Assembly: GCA_021199475.1 (NCBI GenBank)
Contig: JAJQHZ010000028.1
Location: 1-37,653 of the forward strand
Direction of reading: 5' to 3'
DNA from: Lachnospiraceae bacterium
GTDB lineage: Bacteria; Bacillota; Clostridia; Lachnospirales; Lachnospiraceae
DNA length: 37,653 bases
Part shown: positions 15,510 through 23,258 of the stretch, piece after piece
Numbering within the stretch: position 1 is the stretch's first letter
Layout of the letters: every line of letters starts with the position of its first letter
The notes under the pieces: generated by a model
Database searches by the model: none
What the model was told of the DNA's origin: nothing
What the model saw: only the letters and a program-made list of their open reading frames with translations
Made by a program: the position numbers and the translations under genes

Positions 15510-16479
15510 AGATTCCGGGCTGATAACCTGCATCTTCAATTTTACATATCAGCTTTTCGAGGGCTTTCGCCACCATCGCTTTACTGTTTGGCTCATAGGT
15601 CGTGATCGCCGTCCGGCAAAGCCAGGGGTAAAGAAAATTGTCAAAGCCGACAACAGAAATATCCCGCGGGACATACAGTCCGCGTTCTTCCAGAATGTGG
15701 ATCATGGTGGCCGCTGTCAGATCGCAATTGCATACCAGCGCGGTCGGCATTTCTTTCGGAAAACGCCGCATCTGCTCTTCATCCATGTTGCCCGTCTTCG
15801 GATCCCGGTCTCCAATCAGCCAGTCCGGTTCCATCTCCACACCATGCTCAAGCAGAGCATGACGATATCCAAAGTAACGATCCGTAATGCTCTGTGTAGC
15901 AAGCAGATTCCCGACAAACGCAATGCGGCGATGCCCAAGATCAAACAGATGATTGGTCAGCGCATAGGTACCGTGATACCCGTTCGAGATCACGGCGTCG
16001 CAGTCCGGCGTCCCATCATAGAAATCCAGATAAACCACCGGCACCTCGCACTCTTTTTTCAGGTGTTCCAGATATCCTTTCTTAAGCTCTCCGATGATAA
16101 TAATGCCATTCACGCGCTTCTCTACAGAAAGCTTAGGCAAGACCATCTGTTCTTCCGCCTCAGCGGAAACGAGCTCCAGCAGCGTGAAGCTGCCCTCTGC
16201 GACCGCCTTCGTCGTCACATCCTGATACATCTGCCAGTAAAAGGAGTCATATTTTCCGAGAAAGTGCTCCGCGATCAGAATGCCGAAGATATAACTTCGC
16301 ATCTGGCTTTTCTTTTTCACAGCGGACGGCGTCTGATACCCCATTTCTTCTGCGATTTCCTTAATCTTCGCGCGCATTTCCCGGCTAACGCCCTTTTTAT
16401 CAGAAAGTGCTTTAGACACGGTTACCGTACTGACGCCGACCCGTGCGGCAATATCAGAAAGCTTTACTGTTTTCGACAT
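15439..16479 (-). CDS. LacI-family transcriptional regulator
   Basis: The 346-residue protein has a LacI helix-turn-helix at 6-30 (VKLSDIAARVGVSTVTVSKAL) and a periplasmic-binding-protein-like effector domain. The latter carries the dimer and ligand-pocket runs GIIIIGELKKGYLEHL, HRRIAFVGNL and DISVVGFDNFLYPWLC. The family is best known for sugar-responsive repression. The start at 16479 gives the normal N-terminus and follows GGGGTG; the longer frame upstream lacks support. It is convergent with the AraC gene, and both could act on the sugar operon. No clear promoter precedes it, so it may be read through from the genes upstream. Confidence 0.93.
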   Translation of the reverse strand: MSKTVKLSDIAARVGVSTVTVSKALSDKKGVSREMRAKIKEIAEEMGYQTPSAVKKKSQMRSYIFGILIAEHFLGKYDSFYWQMYQDVTTKAVAEGSFTLLELVSAEAEEQMVLPKLSVEKRVNGIIIIGELKKGYLEHLKKECEVPVVYLDFYDGTPDCDAVISNGYHGTYALTNHLFDLGHRRIAFVGNLLATQSITDRYFGYRHALLEHGVEMEPDWLIGDRDPKTGNMDEEQMRRFPKEMPTALVCNCDLTAATMIHILEERGLYVPRDISVVGFDNFLYPWLCRTAITTYEPNSKAMVAKALEKLICKIEDAGYQPGIFTADGHLVYGESAARIPLPERSF

Positions 16480-16540
16480 TTTTTCACCCCGATTCTCCGC
16501 AGAGCCGCCCCGTGACTCATTCCCCGAGCGCTGCTCTAAC

Positions 16541-16678
16541 ACAAAGCGCTTTCAGCGTGAGCAGTGCGGCCTGCACTCGCCGGGTTTTGCCCCCAATCTC
16601 TGATTGTGGGGCGTGGGCATCCCCGCCCCTTTGGGCGGGATATCCACCGAGTCCTATTGATGGGACGTCTCCATATAA
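16541..16678. repeat. Modular hairpin repeat upstream of the LacI gene (copy 3)
   Basis: Two stems follow the block CTCGCCGGG (16576-16584). The first is GCCCC+CAATC with GATTG+GGGGC (16589-16612, one bulged base). The second is ATCC+CGCCC with GGGCG+GGAT (16619-16641). The first stem and its flanks are almost identical to the reverse complement of 25455-25478. The repeat runs into the last codons of the gene at 16654-17469. Confidence 0.75.
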
Positions 16679-17469
16679 GCCAAAATTTCTCTGAACATTG
16701 TGAGCGCGAGGTCCTCATTTTTAACAGAAAGCGGAATCCCCACAATTACATCAATCCCATCCGGATACCAGTTCATCTCCTTTAGCCACCCTTCCTCTCT
16801 GGAAAGGCGGATCCCGGCCAGAATTTTTTTGCCGGCATTGGAGTCCGGATCCTCCTCCATCTCATACTCATCGTCACTTTCCTGCACTGTCACATAAACC
16901 AGATCGTCCTCATTCAAAGCGGCAATTTCTTCCTCGGTCAGGCAATCTTCCAGATTCTCCATATAATCCAGTGCTGCCATAGAAAGGAAAAAATCGTTGT
17001 CTGCGAAAAACAGATCGACCTCCTGTGCCGTAAACAGGGTTACGATCGTCTCCACACTGCTTGTATTAAAGGAGTCTTCCGAATTGGCGTCCACATTGAC
17101 CGAGCGGTTCGCGCTGACCACGTATCGGGAGGAATCGACCCCGTTTTCCTCCAGGAAATCTGAAAAATACGTCTCCTCGTATTCCTCATTTCCCTCCTCC
17201 GATGCATTCACCGCGAGAATGTTGAGCGCAGTTTCCTGGGTCGTCACATAATTATAGATAAAATAGAGTCCCACAGCAACAATTACCACCGCCGCCAGCA
17301 GTTTTTTTCCGTAATATTCCCCGAAAAACTCACGTTTTTCTTTTCCGTGCAGCGCAGCCATCTGCTCCCGGCCGCTCTTTACCTCCCGCTGCTGATAAAT
17401 GCTGGCGTTCTCATCCAGCGCGCCTTTGAATTTTTCCGCATTTTCCGTGTGATTGTGTAATTCTTCCAT
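16654..17469 (-). CDS. Membrane-anchored protein of unknown function
   Basis: I do not recognise a family. The 271-residue protein has a basic cytoplasmic N-terminus, one membrane helix at about 56-75 (LLAAVVIVAVGLYFIYNYV) and an acidic extracellular part. That part has NILAVNASEEGNEEYEETYFSDFLEENG and VDLFFADNDFFLSMAALDYMENLEDCLTEEE, which resembles the fold pattern of solute-binding proteins, but this is only an impression. The start at 17469 has AAAGGGGA about 12 nt upstream. Its 3' end lies inside a hairpin repeat, so the last residues (ETSHQ) may be repeat-derived. It sits between the radical SAM and LacI genes in the same orientation. Confidence 0.75.
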   Translation of the reverse strand: MEELHNHTENAEKFKGALDENASIYQQREVKSGREQMAALHGKEKREFFGEYYGKKLLAAVVIVAVGLYFIYNYVTTQETALNILAVNASEEGNEEYEETYFSDFLEENGVDSSRYVVSANRSVNVDANSEDSFNTSSVETIVTLFTAQEVDLFFADNDFFLSMAALDYMENLEDCLTEEEIAALNEDDLVYVTVQESDDEYEMEEDPDSNAGKKILAGIRLSREEGWLKEMNWYPDGIDVIVGIPLSVKNEDLALTMFREILAYMETSHQ

Positions 17470-17513
17470 GAACCATCCGTTCCCCTTTCTGATGGAATCT
17501 CCCACAGCAGCTG

Positions 17514-17620
17514 CTCTGTACCTTCGCGGCAAATGCGAAGTGCCATCCCAAGCAGTCATCTCCCCCCACACACTTTCCACACGAACTTCTTCCGTAACTG
17601 TTCAGAATCTTCACAGTTAC
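17514..17620. repeat. Dispersed small hairpins between the radical SAM gene and the unknown gene
   Basis: CTTCGC and GCGAAG (17527-17546 region) pair around GGCAAAT and match the CTCGCA hairpin family of 10693 and 32557 with a changed but still paired stem. GTAACTGT (17594-17601) pairs with ACAGTTAC (17613-17620), a close copy of 10653-10677. Confidence 0.6.
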
Positions 17621-17635
17621 CTTCTTCCCTCATAT

Positions 17636-18790
17636 TCATAAGCCCGTTTTCGTTACTCCCGTCCCGTCAAACGCCGGGATAAAGCACGCGGATGCGGTCG
17701 CCCCTTCCTGATAAAATCCCTGTGTGACCCCGATCGCAACCGCGTAATCCAGAAGCCGCTCATACTCGCGGCGCGTCACCGGACGGGCGAGAACCGGATC
17801 CGGACTTTCCGGCTGCCCCGGCGGCATGTACTGATTCATGAGACTGATATAAATCTGATCGCCAAAGGTCTCATGCAGCCAGGACACGACCCGCTTTGCC
17901 TCGCGCACATGCCCCGGAAGCAGCAAATGGCGAACCATCACGCCCGCCCTCATCAAGCCTTCTCCTGCACGGTTCAAACACATAGCGCTCTTCCCATCGT
18001 CCGCAGACTCCGCAGCCTCAAGGTCGTCCCCTTCAAACTGCGGCCACGGCTGCTGGCGCACCATCTCCCGAATCGCCTCTTTCGCGACCTCCGGATAATC
18101 TTCCGCACAAGAATACAATTTTGCCAGCTCCGGATCCAGATATTTCAGATCCGGCAGATAGATATCCACCAGCCCCTCCAGCATTCGCAGCGTTTCCACC
18201 GTCTCGTAACCGCTGCTGTTCCAGACAATCGGCAGAGATAACCCCTCTTCTTTCGCCCGCCGCAGCGCAGTACAGACCTGCGGTACATAATGGCTAGCTG
18301 TCACCAGATTGATATTGACCGCCCCTTGTGCCTGAAGCTCCAGAAAAATCTCCGCCAGGCGTTCGACCGGAATCTCCGTTCCGATACCGCCATGAGAAAT
18401 CTCCCGGTTCTGGCAAAACACACATCCCAGCGGACACCCGGAAAAAAACACAGCGCCAGAGCCGCTCAAACGCGCAGCGTTTTTTGCATGGGCGGCTCGT
18501 CCTGCCGCCGAGCCCTGGCGAGGGGGCGTTTCCTCTGCGCCGCTCAAACGCGCAGCGTTTTTTGCATGAGCGGCTCGTCCTGCCGCCGAGCCCTGGCGAG
18601 GGGGCATTTCCTCTGCGCCGGAGGTACCGGAAATGCAGGGCTCCTCCCAGAAATGCAGCGCCGCGCGCGCCACCCGGATTTTATCATCCGCATGGCAGCC
18701 CCCTTTTTGTCCGTTTTCGCGGTCCGCACCGCATTTTCGCGGGCAGAGAGTACAGCCATTTCTTTCCCGCGCACCGCTCTTGTAAACCAT
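17636..18790 (-). CDS. Radical SAM protein, putative pyruvate-formate-lyase-activating-like (COG1313), with a 52-residue repeat insert
   Basis: This is a cytoplasmic iron-sulfur enzyme. The radical SAM motif is GCPLGCVFC (Cys119, 123, 126). Ahead of it is the family's Cys-rich N-terminus CTLCPRKCGADR with Cys32. The conserved run ARAALHFWEEPCISG should join directly to GSGAVFFSG. Instead about 52 residues (56-107) intervene: two copies of a 26-residue unit (key parts PPRQGSAAGR and AHAKNAARLS). Both functional blocks flanking the insert are intact, so the protein may still work. I chose the second ATG (18790), 6 nt after AAGGAAGG; the first ATG at 18796 touches it. It lies 12 bp after the EamA gene. 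The substrate protein is unknown. Confidence 0.88.
   Translation of the reverse strand: MVYKSGARERNGCTLCPRKCGADRENGQKGGCHADDKIRVARAALHFWEEPCISGTSGAEEMPPRQGSAAGRAAHAKNAARLSGAEETPPRQGSAAGRAAHAKNAARLSGSGAVFFSGCPLGCVFCQNREISHGGIGTEIPVERLAEIFLELQAQGAVNINLVTASHYVPQVCTALRRAKEEGLSLPIVWNSSGYETVETLRMLEGLVDIYLPDLKYLDPELAKLYSCAEDYPEVAKEAIREMVRQQPWPQFEGDDLEAAESADDGKSAMCLNRAGEGLMRAGVMVRHLLLPGHVREAKRVVSWLHETFGDQIYISLMNQYMPPGQPESPDPVLARPVTRREYERLLDYAVAIGVTQGFYQEGATASACFIPAFDGTGVTKTGL
18463..18618. repeat. Two tandem 78-bp repeats inside the radical SAM gene
   Basis: The units start at 18463 and 18541 and differ at very few bases. Each holds a hairpin (AAACGC/GCGTTT around GCA) and the block TCCTGCCGCCGAGCCCTGGC followed by GAGGGGGC. 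Almost the same block occurs at 32908-32942 inside a glycosyltransferase gene. Confidence 0.93.
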
Positions 18791-18802
18791 ATTCATCCTT
18801 CC

Positions 18803-19699
18803 TTACCGCTCCGGCACCGCGAGCACAAACACGGTCGCGATGATCAGCACAAACCCCAGCAGATCAATTGCGACAAACGTTTCCTTCATCCACAAAACGG
18901 AAAATACGGTCGCTGCCACCGGCTCGATACACGCATACAGCCCTGCCTGCACCGGCCCGATCAGGCGCACACTGTTCAGATAAAGGGAAAAGCTGGTCAT
19001 GGTCCCAAATACAACAATAATCAGCAGCACGCCAATCAACTCAGCATCAATCGGGGGCATATGATTCCACGGCTGCATCAGATCCGACAACACCACGCCG
19101 CCGATCAGCATTCCCCACGCCAGGACCAGGGGCGGTGCAAACTGCTCCAGCAGCCGTCTTGGCTTTACCGTATAAATCACCAGCGCCACTGCGGAGAGAA
19201 GCCCCATGCCAAGCGCCCGCCCGGACAGAGCGAGCGAGCCAGGATTCCCATGCGTCGCGATCAGAAAGATTCCGCAAAGCGCCAGCAGCACCGCAAGCAC
19301 TTCCTTTTTCTTCGGCCGCTGCCTTTCTGAAATACACACATAAACCACGGTCATCGCCGGTCCGAGGTACTGAATCACCGTCGCGGTCCCGGCATTCGAC
19401 CACTCAATTGTCTGAAAATACGAATACTGGCAGAGCATCATGCCCGCAATCGCGTAGATCAGGATGTCCTTTGCATTGCGCGCCTCGCTCCATACCGAAA
19501 CCGCCTTTCTCCGATCGCGGATCAGAAAATACAGCAGAAGCAGCGTTCCCGCGCTCATCAGGCGGATCGGCACCAGCCAGGTCGCCGTCACATCCTTCTC
19601 CTGAAACAGATACTGTCCGCACACTCCGGAGACGCCCCAGAGCATTCCGCCCGTCAGCGCACACAAAATTCCGGTCATTCTTATTTTTCTCGAGTCCAT
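18803..19699 (-). CDS. EamA/DMT-family transporter
   Basis: This is a ten-helix membrane transporter (298 residues) with two EamA repeats. The first begins ILCALTGGMLWGVSGVCGQYLF and the second includes LGMGLLSAVALVIYTVKPRRLL and GLYACIEPVAATVFSVLWMKE, the standard EamA ending. Drug/metabolite-type exporters of this family move amino acids, nucleosides or other small metabolites; the substrate cannot be predicted. AGGAGA lies before the start at 19699. It shares direction with the next EamA gene (133 bp upstream) and the radical SAM gene. Confidence 0.93.
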   Translation of the reverse strand: MDSRKIRMTGILCALTGGMLWGVSGVCGQYLFQEKDVTATWLVPIRLMSAGTLLLLYFLIRDRRKAVSVWSEARNAKDILIYAIAGMMLCQYSYFQTIEWSNAGTATVIQYLGPAMTVVYVCISERQRPKKKEVLAVLLALCGIFLIATHGNPGSLALSGRALGMGLLSAVALVIYTVKPRRLLEQFAPPLVLAWGMLIGGVVLSDLMQPWNHMPPIDAELIGVLLIIVVFGTMTSFSLYLNSVRLIGPVQAGLYACIEPVAATVFSVLWMKETFVAIDLLGFVLIIATVFVLAVPER

Positions 19700-19831
19700 T
19701 TGGGATTCTCCTGTTTTTATATCCTGTCACCCGGCTGTCGGTATCATCTAATACAAACACCCTTCGTCAATGCTGCGTCTCCTGTCTGCGAGCCAGAACC
19801 CAGTCACTTTGACTGCATTGCCGCCGTCTGC

Positions 19832-20914
19832 TCATTTTCGCACTTGTCCATGCACCCGATCCGGCAGCTGTGCCAGGATAATTGCCAGAAACATCAGCAC
19901 ACAGCCAAACAATTCCTTCCCGCTCAGGCTTTGCCCGAGAATCAGCCAGCCGGACAGCACGGATACCACGGATTCCAGACTTAAAATCAGGGAGGCGACT
20001 GTCGGGTCCATCCCTTTTTGCCCCACAATCTGGAGGGTGTACGCGACACCGCAGGAAAGCACGCCCGCATAACCGATCGGCAGCCAGTCCTGTGCCACAG
20101 CCTCGATGGTCGGCGTCTCAAAAATCAGCATTCCGACTCCGGAAAGAAGGCCGCAGACAAAAAACTGAATGCAGGACATCCGCACGCCGTCCACTTTGGG
20201 AGAAAAATAATCAATCACCAGAATATGTATCGCAAACACAGCCGCGCAAAGCAATACCAGCAAGTCCCCAAATCCGACCGAAAACCCCTCCGTAATACAC
20301 AGAAGATAAAGTCCCGCCACCGCCAGCAGCACGCTGACCCAGATTTTTGCACCCGCCCGCTGCCCGCGAAAGCAGTTAAAAACGGGCACCAGAATAATAT
20401 ACATGGCAGTAATAAAGCCGGCTTTGCCGACCGAAGTGTACTGAATCCCAATCTGCTGCAGATTGCTTGCGACACAAAGCGCGATCCCACAGCAAATGCC
20501 GCCGCAAAGAAGCGTCCGATTTCCGAACCAGCGACTTCTTTTTACGATGGCCGGCCGTTCTGCTTCTGCGCCGACTCTTTCTTCCATATGCTGAACCGAA
20601 GCTCCCGACGGCGATATTTGAGTTGAATCTGCTTCATCCAGTACCTGACCGCTATCCCGACCGTCCCGTGCTTTTGTATTTGCATTCGTTTCATCATCCA
20701 GTTCCTGAGCGCTATCCCTGCCATCCCGTGCTTTCAGCCGGTCCAGCAGCGCAATACACGGAATCAGCACTGCGCCTCCGATCATACAGCGCGTAAAGCT
20801 GAATGTAAATGGCCCCACATAATCCATCCCAACACTCTGCGCCACAAACGCAACGCCCCAGATGGTGGCCGTCAATAATAGTAACAGAGGATTGCGCAAT
20901 GATGTCTTTTTCAT
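19832..20914 (-). CDS. EamA/DMT-family transporter with a repeat-bearing loop insert
   Basis: This is a second ten-helix transporter (360 residues; relatives are usually near 300). The first helices are LLLLTATIWGVAFVAQSVGMDYVG and FSFTRCMIGGAVLIP. The second EamA repeat carries HILVIDYFSPKVDG and ILSLESVVSVLSGWLILGQ. Between helices 2 and 3, a cytoplasmic-type loop of about 65 residues (61-128) holds two 20-residue units starting KARDGRDS. This loop explains most of the excess length. The start at 20914 follows GGGAG; an in-frame ATG at 20926 has no ribosome binding site. It is not closely similar to the neighbouring EamA protein. Confidence 0.92.
   Translation of the reverse strand: MKKTSLRNPLLLLLTATIWGVAFVAQSVGMDYVGPFTFSFTRCMIGGAVLIPCIALLDRLKARDGRDSAQELDDETNANTKARDGRDSGQVLDEADSTQISPSGASVQHMEERVGAEAERPAIVKRSRWFGNRTLLCGGICCGIALCVASNLQQIGIQYTSVGKAGFITAMYIILVPVFNCFRGQRAGAKIWVSVLLAVAGLYLLCITEGFSVGFGDLLVLLCAAVFAIHILVIDYFSPKVDGVRMSCIQFFVCGLLSGVGMLIFETPTIEAVAQDWLPIGYAGVLSCGVAYTLQIVGQKGMDPTVASLILSLESVVSVLSGWLILGQSLSGKELFGCVLMFLAIILAQLPDRVHGQVRK
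20635..20754. repeat. Two tandem 60-bp repeats inside the second EamA gene
   Basis: GCTATCCC recurs at 20651 and 20711, and most of the surrounding 44 bases match (CATCCAGT.CCTGA and CCCGTGCTTT). The 60-bp period preserves frame. The copies have diverged more than those in the radical SAM gene. Confidence 0.8.
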
Positions 20915-20927
20915 GATGTCTCCCATG

Positions 20928-20972
20928 TTTTTTCTTAAGAATGATTTTTCTTAAAATGTTTTTCTTAAAATG
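20928..20972. repeat. Three short direct repeats upstream of the second EamA gene
   Basis: TTTCTTAAGA (20931) and two copies of TTTCTTAAAATG (20947 and 20961) stand 16 and 14 bp apart. They lie just before the EamA gene and could be regulatory or simple slippage; nothing else is recognisable in 20928-21072. Confidence 0.5.
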
Positions 20973-21072
20973 TCTTCTCAACAAATTCTCTATAAAAGAA
21001 AAGAATACCGCTTTTCATAATGCTCCAAAAGCAAGCTGTTATTCGCGCGACAGATGGTGCAGGATAAGAGAC

Positions 21073-21618
21073 TTAGGGCATTTCACTACAATTCCCCAAC
21101 TCCAGCCCGCGCCCGTCCAGCGCCGCATAGGACAGCGTGTCGCCCCGGTAGCAGAGTTTCAGAGAAAAGAACGGTGCCCCCTCAAGCAAAAGCTTCAGGA
21201 AAATCCGGTCTCCTTCCCAGAGATTCAGATCCAGAAGCTCATCCTTTGGCACCCATGCAAGCTCCCCTTCCGCACAGAAAGGTACCTCTGCCGGTTCTTC
21301 CATCCCAGCTGTTTTTCCTGCTCCCTCATCGGTCCCAGGATACGGTGCCGTGTAGACGCAGATGTATTCCTGCGGCCAGCCCTCAGAGGCAAAGGTGACG
21401 ATTCCCCGGAACTCCCAATGGGTAAGTGTCAGCCCGGTCTCTTCGCGCACCTCGCGCAGCAGGCACTCCTCCGGGCTCTCGCCTTCCTCAAAATGCCCGC
21501 CAACTCCGATCCATTTTCCTTTATTTACATCCTTATCCTTGCGAACGCGATGCAGCATCAGGTACTTTCCGTCCTTTTCAATGTAGCACAGCGTCGTAAG
21601 CGGTGATTTATTCTCCAT
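21073..21618 (-). CDS. Nudix hydrolase, 8-oxo-dGTPase-like
   Basis: This is a 181-residue cytoplasmic pyrophosphohydrolase. The Nudix box is complete: GGHFEEGESPEECLLREVREETGL, about residues 40-63, with the REVREE metal-binding glutamates. The N-terminus (TTLCYIEKDGKYLMLHRVRKDKDVNKGKWIGVGGHFE) matches the MutT/8-oxo-dGTP diphosphatase group. The loop PGTDEGAGKTAGMEEPAEVP (about 95-114) seems longer than in relatives. GGAGGAAC precedes the start at 21618. It follows the CCA-adding enzyme by 13 bp, so the two are probably co-transcribed, a common clostridial pairing of housekeeping functions. Confidence 0.93.
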   Translation of the reverse strand: MENKSPLTTLCYIEKDGKYLMLHRVRKDKDVNKGKWIGVGGHFEEGESPEECLLREVREETGLTLTHWEFRGIVTFASEGWPQEYICVYTAPYPGTDEGAGKTAGMEEPAEVPFCAEGELAWVPKDELLDLNLWEGDRIFLKLLLEGAPFFSLKLCYRGDTLSYAALDGRGLELGNCSEMP

Positions 21619-21631
21619 TGTTCCTCCAGCC

Positions 21632-22993
21632 TCAATCCGCCTGCTTTCGCGAAGCTTTATCAGCCAATTCCCGGCTTCGCTCCAGGAGGTACTCCTTCCG
21701 GTTGCGCTCCGGGAACTCCAGCACCTCCATCAAAAGCAGATGCAAAGTCTCTCCAATCTTTGGTCCCGGCTTCCAGCCATCCGCAATCAGGTCGCTGCCG
21801 GATAGCGCCAGCTCCTTCAGCGACAGACAATCGCCATGAAGCTTCACATCCTGCCAGATATGCCCGACTTCCTTTAAATAGTCCAGCTTCGCGCCAATCA
21901 CATCCGGGTGCTGCGCCAGCACGTCCGAGCGCTTCACCTGCAAAAACTGTTCAAACAGCCGCGGTCCGCCGATCTCATATGCAGTCCGCCGGACATCATG
22001 GGCATTCAGCTTCGGGTAACGGGAATGATTGCGCACCAGCGTGCAGACATTCTCGATCGTTTCATTGTCGAACTTCAACCGTTTCATAATCTGCCGGGCA
22101 ATCTCAGCACTGTGTGCCGCATGTCCATGAAAATGATCGATTCCGGCCTCATCCGTCTCAAACACCTCCGGTTTCCCCATATCATGGAACAGCATCGTCA
22201 GGCGCAATCCCTTATCCGCCGGAATGTTCTGCATCGCGACCAGCGTATGCTCCCCGGTCGAATATGCGTGATGCGGATTGTTCTGCCGCTGCGCCATAAT
22301 CCGGTCAAATTCCGGCATGACCACCGCCGTAATCCCGCACTCATACGCCAGCCGGAACCAGTGCGGACGCGGCGAGACAAGCAGCCGCACAAGCTCCGCC
22401 TGAATCCGCTCTGCACTCACCTGCTTCAGCGTGTGTGCCAGCTCATAAATCGATCCCCGGACACTGTCTGTCAGCTGAAATCCCAGCTGCGCAGCAAACC
22501 GCACCGCGCGGAGCATCCGCAGCGCATCCTCCCCAAACCGTTCCGCGGAATGTCCCACACACCGGATGACCTTGTCCTGCAAATCCTTCCGCCCGCCAAA
22601 CAGATCCACGAGGCCGCTTTCATCCGAATACGCCATCGCGTTAATCGTAAAATCCCGGCGTTTCAGATCCTCCTCAAGGCTGGACGTAAACGTGACCTGT
22701 TTCGGATGCCGCCCATCCTCATATTCCCCGTCAATCCGGTAGGTTGTGACCTCAAATCGTTCCCGGTCCTGCATCACCGTCACCGTGCCATGCCGTATGC
22801 CCGTATCGATCGTGCGCGAAAACAGCTGCTTCACCTGTGCGGGAGAGGCAGAGGTCGTAATGTCCCAGTCCTCCGGCGTACGCCCGAGAAGCGAATCCCT
22901 CACACAGCCGCCCACCACGTAAGCCTCGTATCCATTTTCATGCAAAACCCGAAGAATCTGTTCCGCTTTCTGCGGAATCTCAATGATTGCCAT
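21632..22993 (-). CDS. cca: CCA-adding tRNA nucleotidyltransferase
   Basis: This enzyme adds or repairs the 3' CCA of tRNAs in the cytoplasm. The class II head domain has VGGCVRDSLLG (27-37), the metal-binding EDWDITT (Asp42, Asp44) and KRRDFTINAMAY. The neck and RNA-binding regions follow (RFGEDALRMLRAVRFAAQLGF). An HD domain is present (LFHDMGKP, and HAAHSAEIARQIMKRLKF). At 453 residues it has the usual length of the HD-containing type. The start at 22993 gives the normal N-terminus; an ATG at 23014 is possible, and neither has an ideal ribosome binding site. It is divergent from the lipoprotein gene. Confidence 0.95.
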   Translation of the reverse strand: MAIIEIPQKAEQILRVLHENGYEAYVVGGCVRDSLLGRTPEDWDITTSASPAQVKQLFSRTIDTGIRHGTVTVMQDRERFEVTTYRIDGEYEDGRHPKQVTFTSSLEEDLKRRDFTINAMAYSDESGLVDLFGGRKDLQDKVIRCVGHSAERFGEDALRMLRAVRFAAQLGFQLTDSVRGSIYELAHTLKQVSAERIQAELVRLLVSPRPHWFRLAYECGITAVVMPEFDRIMAQRQNNPHHAYSTGEHTLVAMQNIPADKGLRLTMLFHDMGKPEVFETDEAGIDHFHGHAAHSAEIARQIMKRLKFDNETIENVCTLVRNHSRYPKLNAHDVRRTAYEIGGPRLFEQFLQVKRSDVLAQHPDVIGAKLDYLKEVGHIWQDVKLHGDCLSLKELALSGSDLIADGWKPGPKIGETLHLLLMEVLEFPERNRKEYLLERSRELADKASRKQAD

Positions 22994-23147
22994 GCCGTCA
23001 CACTTTCCTGCCATATTTTTGCGGTCTACACTGTCTGGAATGCAAGCATAGCATTCCTGACCTTCATTTCCTGTATCATATCACACCCTTCTTTTTCTGA
23101 AAAGTCAAAAGTGAAAAAACTGTGACAGCTCAAAAATTCTGTTTACT

Positions 23148-23217
23148 TTGACAATTTTCAATGATATAGTACAAATAAATGTTTTTGTCACATGGCAAAC
23201 ACATAATTGGATATAAT
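23148..23217 (+). promoter_or_regulatory. Promoter region of the trigger-factor-like lipoprotein gene
   Basis: A perfect -35 TTGACA (23148-23153) with TACAAA (23170-23175) at 16 bp is one candidate. A good TATAAT (23212-23217) lies closer to the gene but lacks a -35 at normal spacing (TTGTCA is 21 bp away). Confidence 0.5.
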
Positions 23218-23258
23218 CAGGTGATTGCCTGACCGAGCATAAAAGGAGGTTTTTCATT

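Noticed and set aside
16543-16552. AAAGCGCTTT as a LacI/CcpA-type operator upstream of the LacI gene
   Set aside because: It is a perfect 10-bp palindrome, but it occupies the hairpin position of the dispersed repeat family, so the repeat explains it at least as well. The flanks do not match a full cre site.
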